64,000 nucleotides of DNA from NCBI GenBank assembly GCA_003014445.1, contig PYGH01000003.1, positions 62,001 to 126,000 on the forward strand. Direction: 5' to 3'. The notes beneath the pieces were generated by a model. It was not told the origin of the DNA. It did not search any database and was given only the letters and a program-made list of their open reading frames with translations. The stretch is from Fusobacterium naviforme. Its GTDB lineage: Bacteria > Bacillota > Clostridia > Lachnospirales > Lachnospiraceae. Position numbers and translations under genes: made by a program. Shown here one piece after another: positions 29,447 through 37,038 of the stretch. How positions within the stretch are numbered: position 1 is the first letter of the stretch; each line of letters starts with the position of its first letter.

Positions 29447-30051
29447 GAGGGGCTGTCGTCACGCAGAGCCGGACGCAGTTTTTCACAGAACGCGAGAGAG
29501 GCCGTATTGTCCCGCCGTATCCGCACGCAGACCTCCGTAAAGCCGAGCTCCTGCTCTGCATAGCGAAACGCGGCCCTGCACGCTTCCGTCGCGTAGCCGA
29601 GCCGCCTGTAGTCTCTCCCAATGCAATATCCGAGCTCCGGAGGCTCCCCGGGTGAGAAGCCGCAGAGCCCCGCGAGCGCCCTTGTATCCCTGCGCAGCAC
29701 AGCCCAGATCCCATAGCCAAAGAAGCTGTACTGATATTCTATATAGCTCCGGAGACAGGATTCCTCAAAGAGTCCCGCAGCCTGCGGCCCCAGCAGCTCC
29801 CGCTCCGCCTCTGTGAGACGCAGCGCGCAGAGCGCGGCAAGATCCTCCATACAGAGCTCCCGCAGAAGCAGCCGCTCCGTCTCTGCGATGATGAGAGGTA
29901 GCTTAAGCTTCCGCCGCGCCGCAGCGACAATGCGCTCCGGTGTCACGGCATCCTCTCCCGTAACCGCGAGCTCCCCCTGCCAAGGCTCATCCGAAACTGT
30001 GACCGTACAGCCGCGGCTCTCCGTGACCCGGACATAAAAGCTTCGCTTCAC
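29419..30051 (-). CDS. GNAT family N-acetyltransferase
   Basis: A 210-residue protein of the RimJ/RimL-like GNAT type. After a 55-residue N-terminal extension comes ETERLLLRELCMEDLAAL, the usual opening, then the acetyl-CoA region ELGYCIGRDYRRLGYATEA (R-x-x-G-x-A loop) and the terminal VCVRIRRDNTASLAFCEKL. Substrate unknown. It starts with a GTG placed immediately after the cyclophilin stop (TAAGTG), so it is translated in direct succession to it. Confidence 0.88.
   Translation of the reverse strand: MKRSFYVRVTESRGCTVTVSDEPWQGELAVTGEDAVTPERIVAAARRKLKLPLIIAETERLLLRELCMEDLAALCALRLTEAERELLGPQAAGLFEESCLRSYIEYQYSFFGYGIWAVLRRDTRALAGLCGFSPGEPPELGYCIGRDYRRLGYATEACRAAFRYAEQELGFTEVCVRIRRDNTASLAFCEKLRPALRDDSPSLQSRFFIL
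29430..29470 (-). terminator. Terminator-like hairpin inside the end of the GNAT gene
   Basis: On the minus strand GGCTCTG (29470-29464), a 21-base loop, CAGAGCC (29442-29436), then GTTTTTTTATC. The hairpin lies inside the last codons of the GNAT gene and shares its second arm with the ispE -35 box. Confidence 0.5.
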
Positions 30052-30573
30052 TTATCTCGCCTTCTCCGGCTCCGGATAGCTCTCCCCGAAGGTCTCCACG
30101 GTCATGCTCTTCATCCTCTGCTCACTGCGCGGACGGTCGCTGTGGTCCGTCTTCACTCCCGCGATTCTGTCCAGCGTCTCCTCACCCTCGATCAGCTTTC
30201 CGAAGGCCGCGTACTGTCCGTCGAGATAAGGCGCGTCTGCGTGCATGATGAAGAACTGGCTGCCCGCGGAATCCGGATCCATGGCGCGCGCCATGGAGAG
30301 CACGCCTCTCAGGTGCTTCAGTTCGTTCTGAAAACCGTTCTGACGGAACTCTCCCCTGATCTCATAGCCCGGGCCGCCCATGCCGCTCCCCTCCGGGTCT
30401 CCGCCCTGAATCATAAAGCCGGAGATCACGCGGTGAAAGATGAGCCCGTCATAGAAGCCCTTTCCCGCGAGGCTCAGGAAATTATTCACCGTGTTCGGCG
30501 CGATTTCCGGATAGAGCTCCGCCTTCATAATATCTCCGTTTTCCATTGTAATTGTGACAACCGGGTTCTTCAT
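30052..30573 (-). CDS. Cyclophilin-type peptidyl-prolyl cis-trans isomerase
   Basis: A 173-residue cytosolic cyclophilin. It shows NTVNNFLSLAGKGFYDGLIFHRVISGFMIQGGDPEGSG, with the catalytic Arg in FHRV and the FMIQGGDP signature, and GVLSMARAMDPDSAGSQFFIM. No signal peptide. The ATG at 30573 follows AGGAGAAAAATAT. Catalyses proline isomerisation in folding. Confidence 0.95.
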   Translation of the reverse strand: MKNPVVTITMENGDIMKAELYPEIAPNTVNNFLSLAGKGFYDGLIFHRVISGFMIQGGDPEGSGMGGPGYEIRGEFRQNGFQNELKHLRGVLSMARAMDPDSAGSQFFIMHADAPYLDGQYAAFGKLIEGEETLDRIAGVKTDHSDRPRSEQRMKSMTVETFGESYPEPEKAR

Positions 30574-30702
30574 ATATTTTTCTCCTATCTGTATTTTTGA
30601 CACGCCCTGCACAGCATATGCCGTGACGCCATAGCGGCACCAAGGTGCGGAACGCAGCAGTGCTGTGACAGCGCAAAGCACGCGCAACGAACGCAGCGCT
30701 GA
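30574..30702. other. 129-base gap with repeated short hairpins
   Basis: No gene and no convincing promoter. The strand contains several short inverted repeats, for example GCACC AA GGTGC near 30637-30648 and CAGCAGTGCTG near 30654-30664. It may be a remnant of an interspersed repeat or a structured spacer. Confidence 0.3.
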
Positions 30703-31326
30703 CTAGCAGCTCACTGCTTCACGCAGCAGTTTCTTCAGTTCCTGTACCGTCCTGCCGAGCGGCAGGCCGACGACATTTGTATAATCTCCGCGTATTCCGC
30801 GTATATATGCGCCAAAGGGCCCCTGTATGCCGTAGGCCCCGGCCTTATCCATGGGATCTCCGCTGTCCACGTACTCGCGGATCTCCTCCTCTGAGAGCGG
30901 ATAGACCTGCACGCGGGTTCTCTCATAAAAGCTCACGCGCCGCTCCCCGCAGAGCAGAAGCGTCACACCGGTGTACACGCTGTGCTCCCTGTCGGAGAGG
31001 CTCCGGAGCATCGCGACTGCCTCCTCCCTGTCCTTCGGCTTCCCGAGCCGCTCGCCGTCACGCACCACAATGGTGTCCGCAGCAATCACAAGCGTCCCCT
31101 CCGGCAGTCCGGCGGCAATATCCTCTGCCTTGTTTCGGGAAAGCGCCTTCACGAACGTGGCTGATGTCGCCGCTGCCGCGCTCTCCTCTTTCCGGCTCGG
31201 CTGCACCTCCGCTGTGATCCCGATCTGCTTTAGGAGCTCCCTCCGCCGCGGAGAGGCGGAGGCTAAAACCACCCTTCTTCCCTTCAGAAGCGCCCTCAGG
31301 CTTCCCGCTTCATGCATTCTCTCCAT
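30703..31326 (-). CDS. maf: Maf-type nucleotide pyrophosphatase
   Basis: A 207-residue house-cleaning enzyme that hydrolyses non-canonical or dTTP/UTP-type nucleotides and is tied to septum formation. Motifs: VVLASASPRRRELL near the N-terminus, VIAADTIVV with the catalytic Asp, LGKPKDREEAVAML and GAYGIQGPFGAYI. The Leu-rich first 17 residues are slightly longer than usual. The start overlaps the stop of the upstream metallo-hydrolase by one base. Confidence 0.95.
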   Translation of the reverse strand: MERMHEAGSLRALLKGRRVVLASASPRRRELLKQIGITAEVQPSRKEESAAAATSATFVKALSRNKAEDIAAGLPEGTLVIAADTIVVRDGERLGKPKDREEAVAMLRSLSDREHSVYTGVTLLLCGERRVSFYERTRVQVYPLSEEEIREYVDSGDPMDKAGAYGIQGPFGAYIRGIRGDYTNVVGLPLGRTVQELKKLLREAVSC

Positions 31327-32513
31327 CAGCGCAGCACCTGATCTCCGTCCTTTGCGACCACATGGGTCTTCGCTCCGAGCTGACGCATCCAGTTTCTGAC
31401 CTCCAGCGTCTTCCAGTTTCCGCTGTTCACGCCTCCGCCGTTGTCATTGTTCCAGAGCCATGCCGGCGCACACCAGAGGCATATGGTCGGACGCACCGCC
31501 TCGTAGACATTTCTGTCCACGCCGCTCTGACCGTGATGTGCCATCTGGACAATATCCGCCCGGAGCTCTCCCGGATTATTTCTGTACTCATTCAGCAGGC
31601 GGTTGCCCCCCTCGACGCCCAGGTCGCCGAGAAAGAGGAGGCGTTTTCCGCCCATCTCCATGCGATATACCACCGTGGAGTTATTGATCGCATTGGTCTG
31701 GAAGAAGTAGGGATCGTTCAGAACCGTGATCTTCACATCGTCGATCTGAATCTGCTCCCCCTTGTGCACCTGCGGATGCCGCGCCGCCGGACTGAGTTTT
31801 GAGAGCGCCTCCGTGCACTGACGCACAACATCCGCGCGGTAGGCCTCATTTGCCTCGTACCAATCCTGCGTTGTGAAGTGATAGTAGACATTGTCTATCG
31901 TGATACCGGACTCCGTATCATTCAGGATTGCCGTCAGAGCGCCCACATGGTCGGAGTGCGGATGGGAGATGAACCAAGCCGCAACATGGCCGCCCTTCTG
32001 CTGAAGCAGCTGCTTCATGTGCGGAGCATCCCCCGGGACACCGCCGTCGATCACAATCAGGCTTCCGTTTTTCGTCGTAATAATAAAGCTCATCTGCTGG
32101 CCCACCGTGCGCGGCGCCACCATCATCAGCTCATCACCGCCGAAGAGACTGCTCATCACCACCTTGGCCTCGGTCCCTCGGCTCCCCGCAGCAGCCACAG
32201 CCGCCTGGCTCTCACCGACCGCAGTCGTCGCGGCGACGGCATCCTTCGTCTCCTGATCCAGCGCCGCCGGACGTGTCTCTTCCTTTGCGCCGCCGTCCAC
32301 CGAGACAAGGCTCGTGTCCACGACTCTCCCCGTGTTCCCGGAGCTCAGTGCAGTATTCCCCGCCGTGCTCTCCTGCACAGCTGCTGCGCTGCTCTGCCGC
32401 GCACTGCGCTTCACAACGCCGGCCGATACTGCCCCCGGGGCCATCAGTGCGGCACTGAACCCCATGCAGAGCGCCAGTGCCAGTGCCCCTGTTCTCCTTC
32501 TGAAAGCTCTCAT
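31326..32513 (-). CDS. Secreted metallo-beta-lactamase-fold hydrolase (ComEC C-terminal-like)
   Basis: A 395-residue exported protein. It has an N-terminal signal peptide (about residues 8-31, LALALCMGFSAALMAPGAVSA), a low-complexity Ser/Ala/Thr linker to about residue 115, and then a metallo-beta-lactamase domain with SHPHSDHVGALTAIL (HxHxDH metal motif), LLFLGDLGVEG and VQMAHHGQSGV, the pattern of ComEC/Rec2-type extracellular hydrolases. Related proteins hydrolyse nucleic acid or phosphodiesters outside the cell; the substrate here is unknown. It lies 14 bases after the lipoprotein gene, so the two may act together at the surface. Confidence 0.88.
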   Translation of the reverse strand: MRAFRRRTGALALALCMGFSAALMAPGAVSAGVVKRSARQSSAAAVQESTAGNTALSSGNTGRVVDTSLVSVDGGAKEETRPAALDQETKDAVAATTAVGESQAAVAAAGSRGTEAKVVMSSLFGGDELMMVAPRTVGQQMSFIITTKNGSLIVIDGGVPGDAPHMKQLLQQKGGHVAAWFISHPHSDHVGALTAILNDTESGITIDNVYYHFTTQDWYEANEAYRADVVRQCTEALSKLSPAARHPQVHKGEQIQIDDVKITVLNDPYFFQTNAINNSTVVYRMEMGGKRLLFLGDLGVEGGNRLLNEYRNNPGELRADIVQMAHHGQSGVDRNVYEAVRPTICLWCAPAWLWNNDNGGGVNSGNWKTLEVRNWMRQLGAKTHVVAKDGDQVLR

Positions 32514-32527
32514 ATCCCGTCCCCCTC

Positions 32528-33262
32528 TTATTTCGTCTGCGCCTCAGACTCAGCGGCGGCAGCCTCAGCCGCCGCACGCTTCTCCGCCGCGAGGCTCTCG
32601 CGGGCCGCTGCATTCTCCTCGTTCTGCTTCTCCAGTGCCTCGAGATCTCCGCTGTACTTCCCGCCCGGGATCAGAGACGGACCGTCGCTCAGTATCACTT
32701 CGTTCACACCGTCATACTGAGAGAAGGGCACAAGCTCCACCTGCTGCCCCGCCGGCACAGTCATGCTGACAAGATAGTTCTGCGGAGTGAGGATATCGCC
32801 CTCTCTGAAAACCTGTACATTCACGGCGTACTTCTCGTAGAGTCCGCCCCAGGAGTCCTCCGTGGAGGCCGCAATCGAAAAATCCTGCTCCGCGCAGGCG
32901 TCGTTGAAGGCACGGATAATCGCATTGGCGTAGCGCACCCCATCCTCCTCCGTGGCCTCCGCTCTGAGCGGCCAGATCAGATTCACAGTCTTCGTGTCTT
33001 CATCCACAAAGCTGTCGATGTAGCTGCTGAGGGTATATTCCTCATCTGCCAGTATCTCCTCACAGCTGTCCTGCGCCTCATCAAAGTCCAGCGTGATCCC
33101 TCCGTGAATCGCCATATTGGGGCCTTTCTCCGCCGCAGCAGACGCAGCCGCCTGCTCGGCAAGCGTGCCGCGCTTCGGCACACAGCCCGCCATTCCAACA
33201 GCGAGCAGCGCCGCAAGTGCTGCTGCCATACCTCTGCTCCCTCTGAAGCCTCGCTTGCTCAT
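32528..33262 (-). CDS. Lipoprotein of unknown function
   Basis: A 244-residue protein with a type II signal peptide: KRGFRGSRG, a hydrophobic stretch and the lipobox VGMAGC, so it should be lipid-anchored on the outer face of the membrane. The body is acidic; the last about 40 residues are an Ala/Glu-rich helix likely to form a coiled coil. No domain recognised. The ATG at 33262 is preferred because GAGGTG stands before it; an in-frame ATG six codons upstream lacks one. A TATAAT on the minus strand at 33322-33327 suggests its promoter, though no convincing -35 box is seen. Confidence 0.8.
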   Translation of the reverse strand: MSKRGFRGSRGMAAALAALLAVGMAGCVPKRGTLAEQAAASAAAEKGPNMAIHGGITLDFDEAQDSCEEILADEEYTLSSYIDSFVDEDTKTVNLIWPLRAEATEEDGVRYANAIIRAFNDACAEQDFSIAASTEDSWGGLYEKYAVNVQVFREGDILTPQNYLVSMTVPAGQQVELVPFSQYDGVNEVILSDGPSLIPGGKYSGDLEALEKQNEENAAARESLAAEKRAAAEAAAAESEAQTK

Positions 33263-33390
33263 TCTCTTCACCTCATGCATATAGATTCTGAATAAAGGGT
33301 GCCTCTCCGGCACATCTGGGATTATATAAGAAGCAACTCCGTTTTAACAGCTTTTTTCGGAAAGGTTATAAAAAGTTTAAAAACTTTGTC

Positions 33391-33419
33391 TTGCAGTCGA
33401 CACAAAAGGATGGTAAATT
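33391..33419 (+). promoter_or_regulatory. Possible promoter of the BCCT operon
   Basis: TTGCAG, 17 bp, TAAATT on the plus strand, about 30 bases before the BCCT start. The match is moderate (3/6 and 4/6). An AT-rich inverted repeat (AAAGTTT/AAACTTT) lies just upstream at about 33373-33386. Confidence 0.35.
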
Positions 33420-33447
33420 GTTCAATATTAGGAGGATTTTACAAAAA

Positions 33448-35031
33448 ATGAACATTCCCTTACATCGACGCATCGACTGGCTGGTGACTCTGCTCCCCCT
33501 TTTTTCAATTCTGGCGCTCTGCCTGACTTTCTTTATAGACCCACAGGGCTCCGCAACCCTGCTCGGAAGCATGCGCAGCTTTCTTGGTGAGGAGTTCGGC
33601 TGGTACTATCTGATTCTCGGACTCGGCATCTTCCTCATGACACTCTACATGGCCTTCTCCCGCTTCGGGAGTATACGCCTCGGCGGCAGCAGACCGCAGT
33701 ACAGCGCGTTCCGCTGGGGCGCAATGATGTTCACCGCCGGGCTCGCGGCGGATATCCTCTTCTACTCCCTCGGCGAGTGGATGATCTATGCGACGGAGCC
33801 GCATGTGCTCGTCATGGGGGAGATGCAGGACTGGGCCAGCGCCTATCCGCTCTTCCACTGGGGTCCTGTGCCGTGGGCCTTCTACATGGCGCTCTCTGTC
33901 GCCTTCGCCTTTATGATTCACGTGCGGAAGCGCAGCAAACAGAAGTATTCCGAGGCCTGCCGCCCGCTGCTGGGCAGGCACACGGACGGACTGGCGGGAC
34001 GGCTCATAGACCTCATCGCTGTCTTCGCCCTCATCGCCGGAACCGCGACGACCTTCTCCGTCTCCGCTCCGCTCCTCGCAGAGGCTGTCTCCACTGTCCT
34101 TCGCGTTCCGAACACCACCGCACTCACCATCGCGATCCTCATCGTGATCTGCCTGCTCTACACCATCTGCGCCTGGTTCGGGATCTCCGGTGTTTCCTGG
34201 ATGGCCGCCTCCTGCAGCTGGCTCTTCTTCGCGCTGCTCGCCTTTGTGCTCTTCGCCGGAGGGATGCCGCGCTACATCCTTGAGACGGGGCTTAGCGCCA
34301 TCGGCACAGTCGCGCAGAACTTTATCTCCCTCTGCACCTACACCGACCCCCTCCGGACGAACAGCTTCCCGCAGAACTGGACCATCTTCTACTGGGCCTA
34401 CTGGATGGTGTGGTGCGTGGCGACTCCCTTCTTCATCGGCTCGATCAGCCGCGGCCGCACGGTGCGGGAGCTGGTGTTGGGCGGCTACTTCTTCGGGCTC
34501 ACCGGAACCTGGACCTCCTTCATCATACTGGGAAATTACGGTCTGGGGCTCCAGATGTTCGGAAAGCTGGATCTGCTCTCTGTCTATACAGCAGGCGGCA
34601 ATCTCTACGCCGCAGTCATCGCCATGCTGGAGACGCTCCCCCTGTACCGCCTGGTGCTGATCCTCCTCTCCCTCACTATGATTGCCTTCTATGCGACCTC
34701 CTTCGACTCCATCGCCATCGTGGCGAGCGACTACTCCTACAAGGAAATGCAGGAGAACGAGGAGCCTGACCGGAGAGTGAAGCTCTTCTGGTCCATACTC
34801 CTCATCCTCCTGCCCATCGCCCTGCTCTTTTCTGAGAGCTCCATGGCAAATCTGCAGACCGTTTCCATCATCGCCGCCTTCCCTGTCGGTATCATCATGC
34901 TTGTGATCATCGCCTCCTTCTTCAAAGACGCGGAGCACTATCTCAGAGAGGAGCGCACCAAGGCTCCGGCGCCGCAGTGCAACGAGACAGGTGAAGGAGA
35001 AAAAAAGGCGAAGCAGGAGGTGCACGCTTGA
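33448..35031 (+). CDS. BCCT family betaine/carnitine/choline transporter
   Basis: A 527-residue permease with about twelve membrane helices. The family signature region is present: NWTIFYWAYWMVWCVATPFFIGSISRGRTVRELVLGG, with the aromatic residues that bind the quaternary ammonium group. The ATG at 33448 stands twelve bases after AGGAGG. BCCT carriers take up glycine betaine, choline or carnitine by Na+ or H+ symport or by exchange; the exact solute is not clear. The stop codon overlaps the start of the XRE gene by four bases. Confidence 0.93.
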   Translation: MNIPLHRRIDWLVTLLPLFSILALCLTFFIDPQGSATLLGSMRSFLGEEFGWYYLILGLGIFLMTLYMAFSRFGSIRLGGSRPQYSAFRWGAMMFTAGLAADILFYSLGEWMIYATEPHVLVMGEMQDWASAYPLFHWGPVPWAFYMALSVAFAFMIHVRKRSKQKYSEACRPLLGRHTDGLAGRLIDLIAVFALIAGTATTFSVSAPLLAEAVSTVLRVPNTTALTIAILIVICLLYTICAWFGISGVSWMAASCSWLFFALLAFVLFAGGMPRYILETGLSAIGTVAQNFISLCTYTDPLRTNSFPQNWTIFYWAYWMVWCVATPFFIGSISRGRTVRELVLGGYFFGLTGTWTSFIILGNYGLGLQMFGKLDLLSVYTAGGNLYAAVIAMLETLPLYRLVLILLSLTMIAFYATSFDSIAIVASDYSYKEMQENEEPDRRVKLFWSILLILLPIALLFSESSMANLQTVSIIAAFPVGIIMLVIIASFFKDAEHYLREERTKAPAPQCNETGEGEKKAKQEVHA

Positions 35032-35261
35032 TCGCCTCCCGTGCACTCCTGCTCCGTGTCCATGAGCTCTGCGATGAACAGAACCTCTCGCTCTACGAGC
35101 TCGCAAAGCGCGCCGGCCTCCCGAAATCAACGCTGCTCTCCGCGCTCTCCGAGGGAAAGGGCAATCCCTCTCTCTCCACCCTGGAGCGCATCGCCTCCGG
35201 CTTTCAGCTGACCCTGCGGGAATTCTTTGATTCCGCGCTCTTCGACGAGGAGTTCTTCTGA
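35028..35261 (+). CDS. XRE family helix-turn-helix regulator coupled to the BCCT gene
   Basis: A 77-residue regulator made only of a Cro/CI-type domain: LLLRVHELCDEQNLSLYELAKRAGLPKSTLLSAL, then GNPSLSTLERIASGFQLTLREFF, the standard five-helix pattern. It starts with TTG, preceded by AGGAGGTGCACGC, and overlaps the transporter stop (TTGA), so it should be translated with it and may control the operon. Its 3' 135 bases overlap the opposing glycosyltransferase gene. Confidence 0.88.
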   Translation: MIASRALLLRVHELCDEQNLSLYELAKRAGLPKSTLLSALSEGKGNPSLSTLERIASGFQLTLREFFDSALFDEEFF

Positions 35262-36203
35262 TTTGCCCTCAAAATTCAGTCTCTCCTCCACAATATAGAT
35301 GGGCCGCCCCTTGATCTCCTGAAAGAGCACACCGATATATTGCCCAATGATTCCGAGCAGCAGAAAGAGCACGGCAAACATAAAACAGATCACCACAATC
35401 AGCGTGGTGTAGCCGTCCGGCGCGCCGTTTTTCACCTTCATAATCAGTGAATACACGAGTATCGCCATGCCGAGCAGCGCAGAGCCCACGCCCGCATAGA
35501 TGCCGAGCCGCAGCGGCAGCTCGGAGAAGCTCATGATCGTGTTCATAGAGAAGCGGAACAGCTTCCGGATTGAATACTTGCTGTGTCCCGCGGCGCGCTC
35601 TCCCGCCGCGTAGCGCAGCACGGTGCTCCGGAAGCCGAGACTCTGCACGTAGCCCCGCAGAAAGCGCACCTTCTCCCGGTAATCCGAGCGCAGCACCGCC
35701 GCCGCCCGGGCGGAGAGCCCGAAGAAATCTGACGCATTCTTCTGAAAATCTGTTCCGCTCATCGCATTCATCACCGCGTAAAAGCCGCTTGAGGTGATAT
35801 TTTTGATGATACCCGCGGAGCGGTTCTCGGTTCTCACCATGCTGATCACGTCGTAGCCCTCCGAGAAGAGCCGGAGCAGCTCCGGTATGCTCTCTACCGG
35901 GTGCTGCAGATCCGCATCCATGCAGACAACAGCACTTCCTGCCGCCGCGTCGATGCCTGCGATCATCGCGGCCTCATGTCCGAAATTTCTGGAAAAGCTG
36001 ATCACACGGACACTCGCATCCTGTTCCGCCAGCCTTCGCAGCAGCTCTCTGCTTCCATCCCTGCTCCCGTCATTCACAAAGATCAGCTCATACTCCCAGC
36101 CGCAGCTCTCCAGCACCTGCTGTACCGCGCGGTAATAGAGGGGGAGCGCCGCCTCCTCGTTGTACACCGACACCACAAGCGAAAGCAATCTCTTCTCATC
36201 CAT
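35127..36203 (-). CDS. Membrane-bound GT2 glycosyltransferase (undecaprenyl-phosphate sugar transferase type)
   Basis: A 358-residue DPM1/GtrB-like enzyme that puts a sugar on a polyprenyl phosphate. N-terminal GT-A domain: SLVVSVYNEEAALP, VNDGSRDGS, and MDADLQHPVESIP with the metal-binding Asp pair. Two membrane helices follow (about residues 235-260 and 270-300) and the family's usual end ...IYIVEERLNF. After that come about 45 further residues, highly charged (GKSEELLVEERG...), encoded entirely opposite to the XRE gene; this is probably a run-on past a lost stop codon. It is the last gene of the first glycan cluster. Confidence 0.9.
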   Translation of the reverse strand: MDEKRLLSLVVSVYNEEAALPLYYRAVQQVLESCGWEYELIFVNDGSRDGSRELLRRLAEQDASVRVISFSRNFGHEAAMIAGIDAAAGSAVVCMDADLQHPVESIPELLRLFSEGYDVISMVRTENRSAGIIKNITSSGFYAVMNAMSGTDFQKNASDFFGLSARAAAVLRSDYREKVRFLRGYVQSLGFRSTVLRYAAGERAAGHSKYSIRKLFRFSMNTIMSFSELPLRLGIYAGVGSALLGMAILVYSLIMKVKNGAPDGYTTLIVVICFMFAVLFLLLGIIGQYIGVLFQEIKGRPIYIVEERLNFEGKSEELLVEERGIKEFPQGQLKAGGDALQGGERGIALSLGERGEQR

Positions 36204-37038
36204 AGATCTCTATATCCGTGCTCCCGTGGGACGGCACTCTCTCCTCCCTCGGGGGCAGATTCATGTAGTCCCCGTAAATACACTTCAGTATCTCGTCGTA
36301 ATGCGCCGGAATGCTGAGCACCGTGTCCTCAAAGCGGATGTGTATGCGCTCCGAGACCCAGATATCCTTCAGGCGGATATCAATATAGCCCGGATCATAG
36401 TTGCTGTAGTACCACTCCGCGGTGCGGCGCTTATTGGCCGCCTTTGCGAGCCGGTTCTGCAGCCGGAACAGCTGACGCATGGGCAGCGCCCGCCCCACAC
36501 TGCTCCCGCCAAATACCGGAAGCTTCTGCGGCAGCGTGTACTTCTTCATCTCCACTCTCCGGCGGTGTCCCATTGCGAGCGCATAGAGCGCCTTCTGCTG
36601 AAGCAGAGTCGCGCGCGAGGCCGCCGCTCCGTCCGGAAGCCGATCCAGGATAAAAATATCCACCCAGAGGTGATTCAGCTTCTCCTCGTAATAGGCGCTC
36701 TCCTCATCCGGCTGTCTCCGCCGGGAATATTCGTAGAGCACGCGGGGCGTGAAGTCATAGAAGCGGCGCCCGCCCGCAAAATCCTCCGGCAGGAGAAGGC
36801 GCATTCCCTCCGGGAGCTCACGGGCAGCCACCTTCCGAAACGCCTCCCAGCTGTTCCGCGTCATCACAATATCCGCGTCATCATCCCAGGGAATGAAGCC
36901 GCCGTGCCGTATGGCTCCGAGCAGCGTCCCCGCGTCGAGCGCATAGGAGATGCGATACTTCTCACATATCCTGTCGATCTCCTTCAGCACCTTCAAATTT
37001 GCTTCCTGTACTGCCTGCAATCCATATGCGTTATTCAT
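36196..37038 (-). CDS. LicD family phosphotransferase
   Basis: A 280-residue cytosolic enzyme of the LicD nucleotidyltransferase-fold family, which transfers phosphocholine, ribitol-phosphate or similar groups onto surface glycans. It has the core YALDAGTLLGAIRHGGFIPWDDDADIVM (GT.LGA.R...F.PWDDD.D) that holds catalytic Asp residues, and the trailing IYGDYMNLPP.E.R motif. Start and stop overlap its neighbours by eight bases each. Acceptor unknown. Confidence 0.93.
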   Translation of the reverse strand: MNNAYGLQAVQEANLKVLKEIDRICEKYRISYALDAGTLLGAIRHGGFIPWDDDADIVMTRNSWEAFRKVAARELPEGMRLLLPEDFAGGRRFYDFTPRVLYEYSRRRQPDEESAYYEEKLNHLWVDIFILDRLPDGAAASRATLLQQKALYALAMGHRRRVEMKKYTLPQKLPVFGGSSVGRALPMRQLFRLQNRLAKAANKRRTAEWYYSNYDPGYIDIRLKDIWVSERIHIRFEDTVLSIPAHYDEILKCIYGDYMNLPPREERVPSHGSTDIEIYG

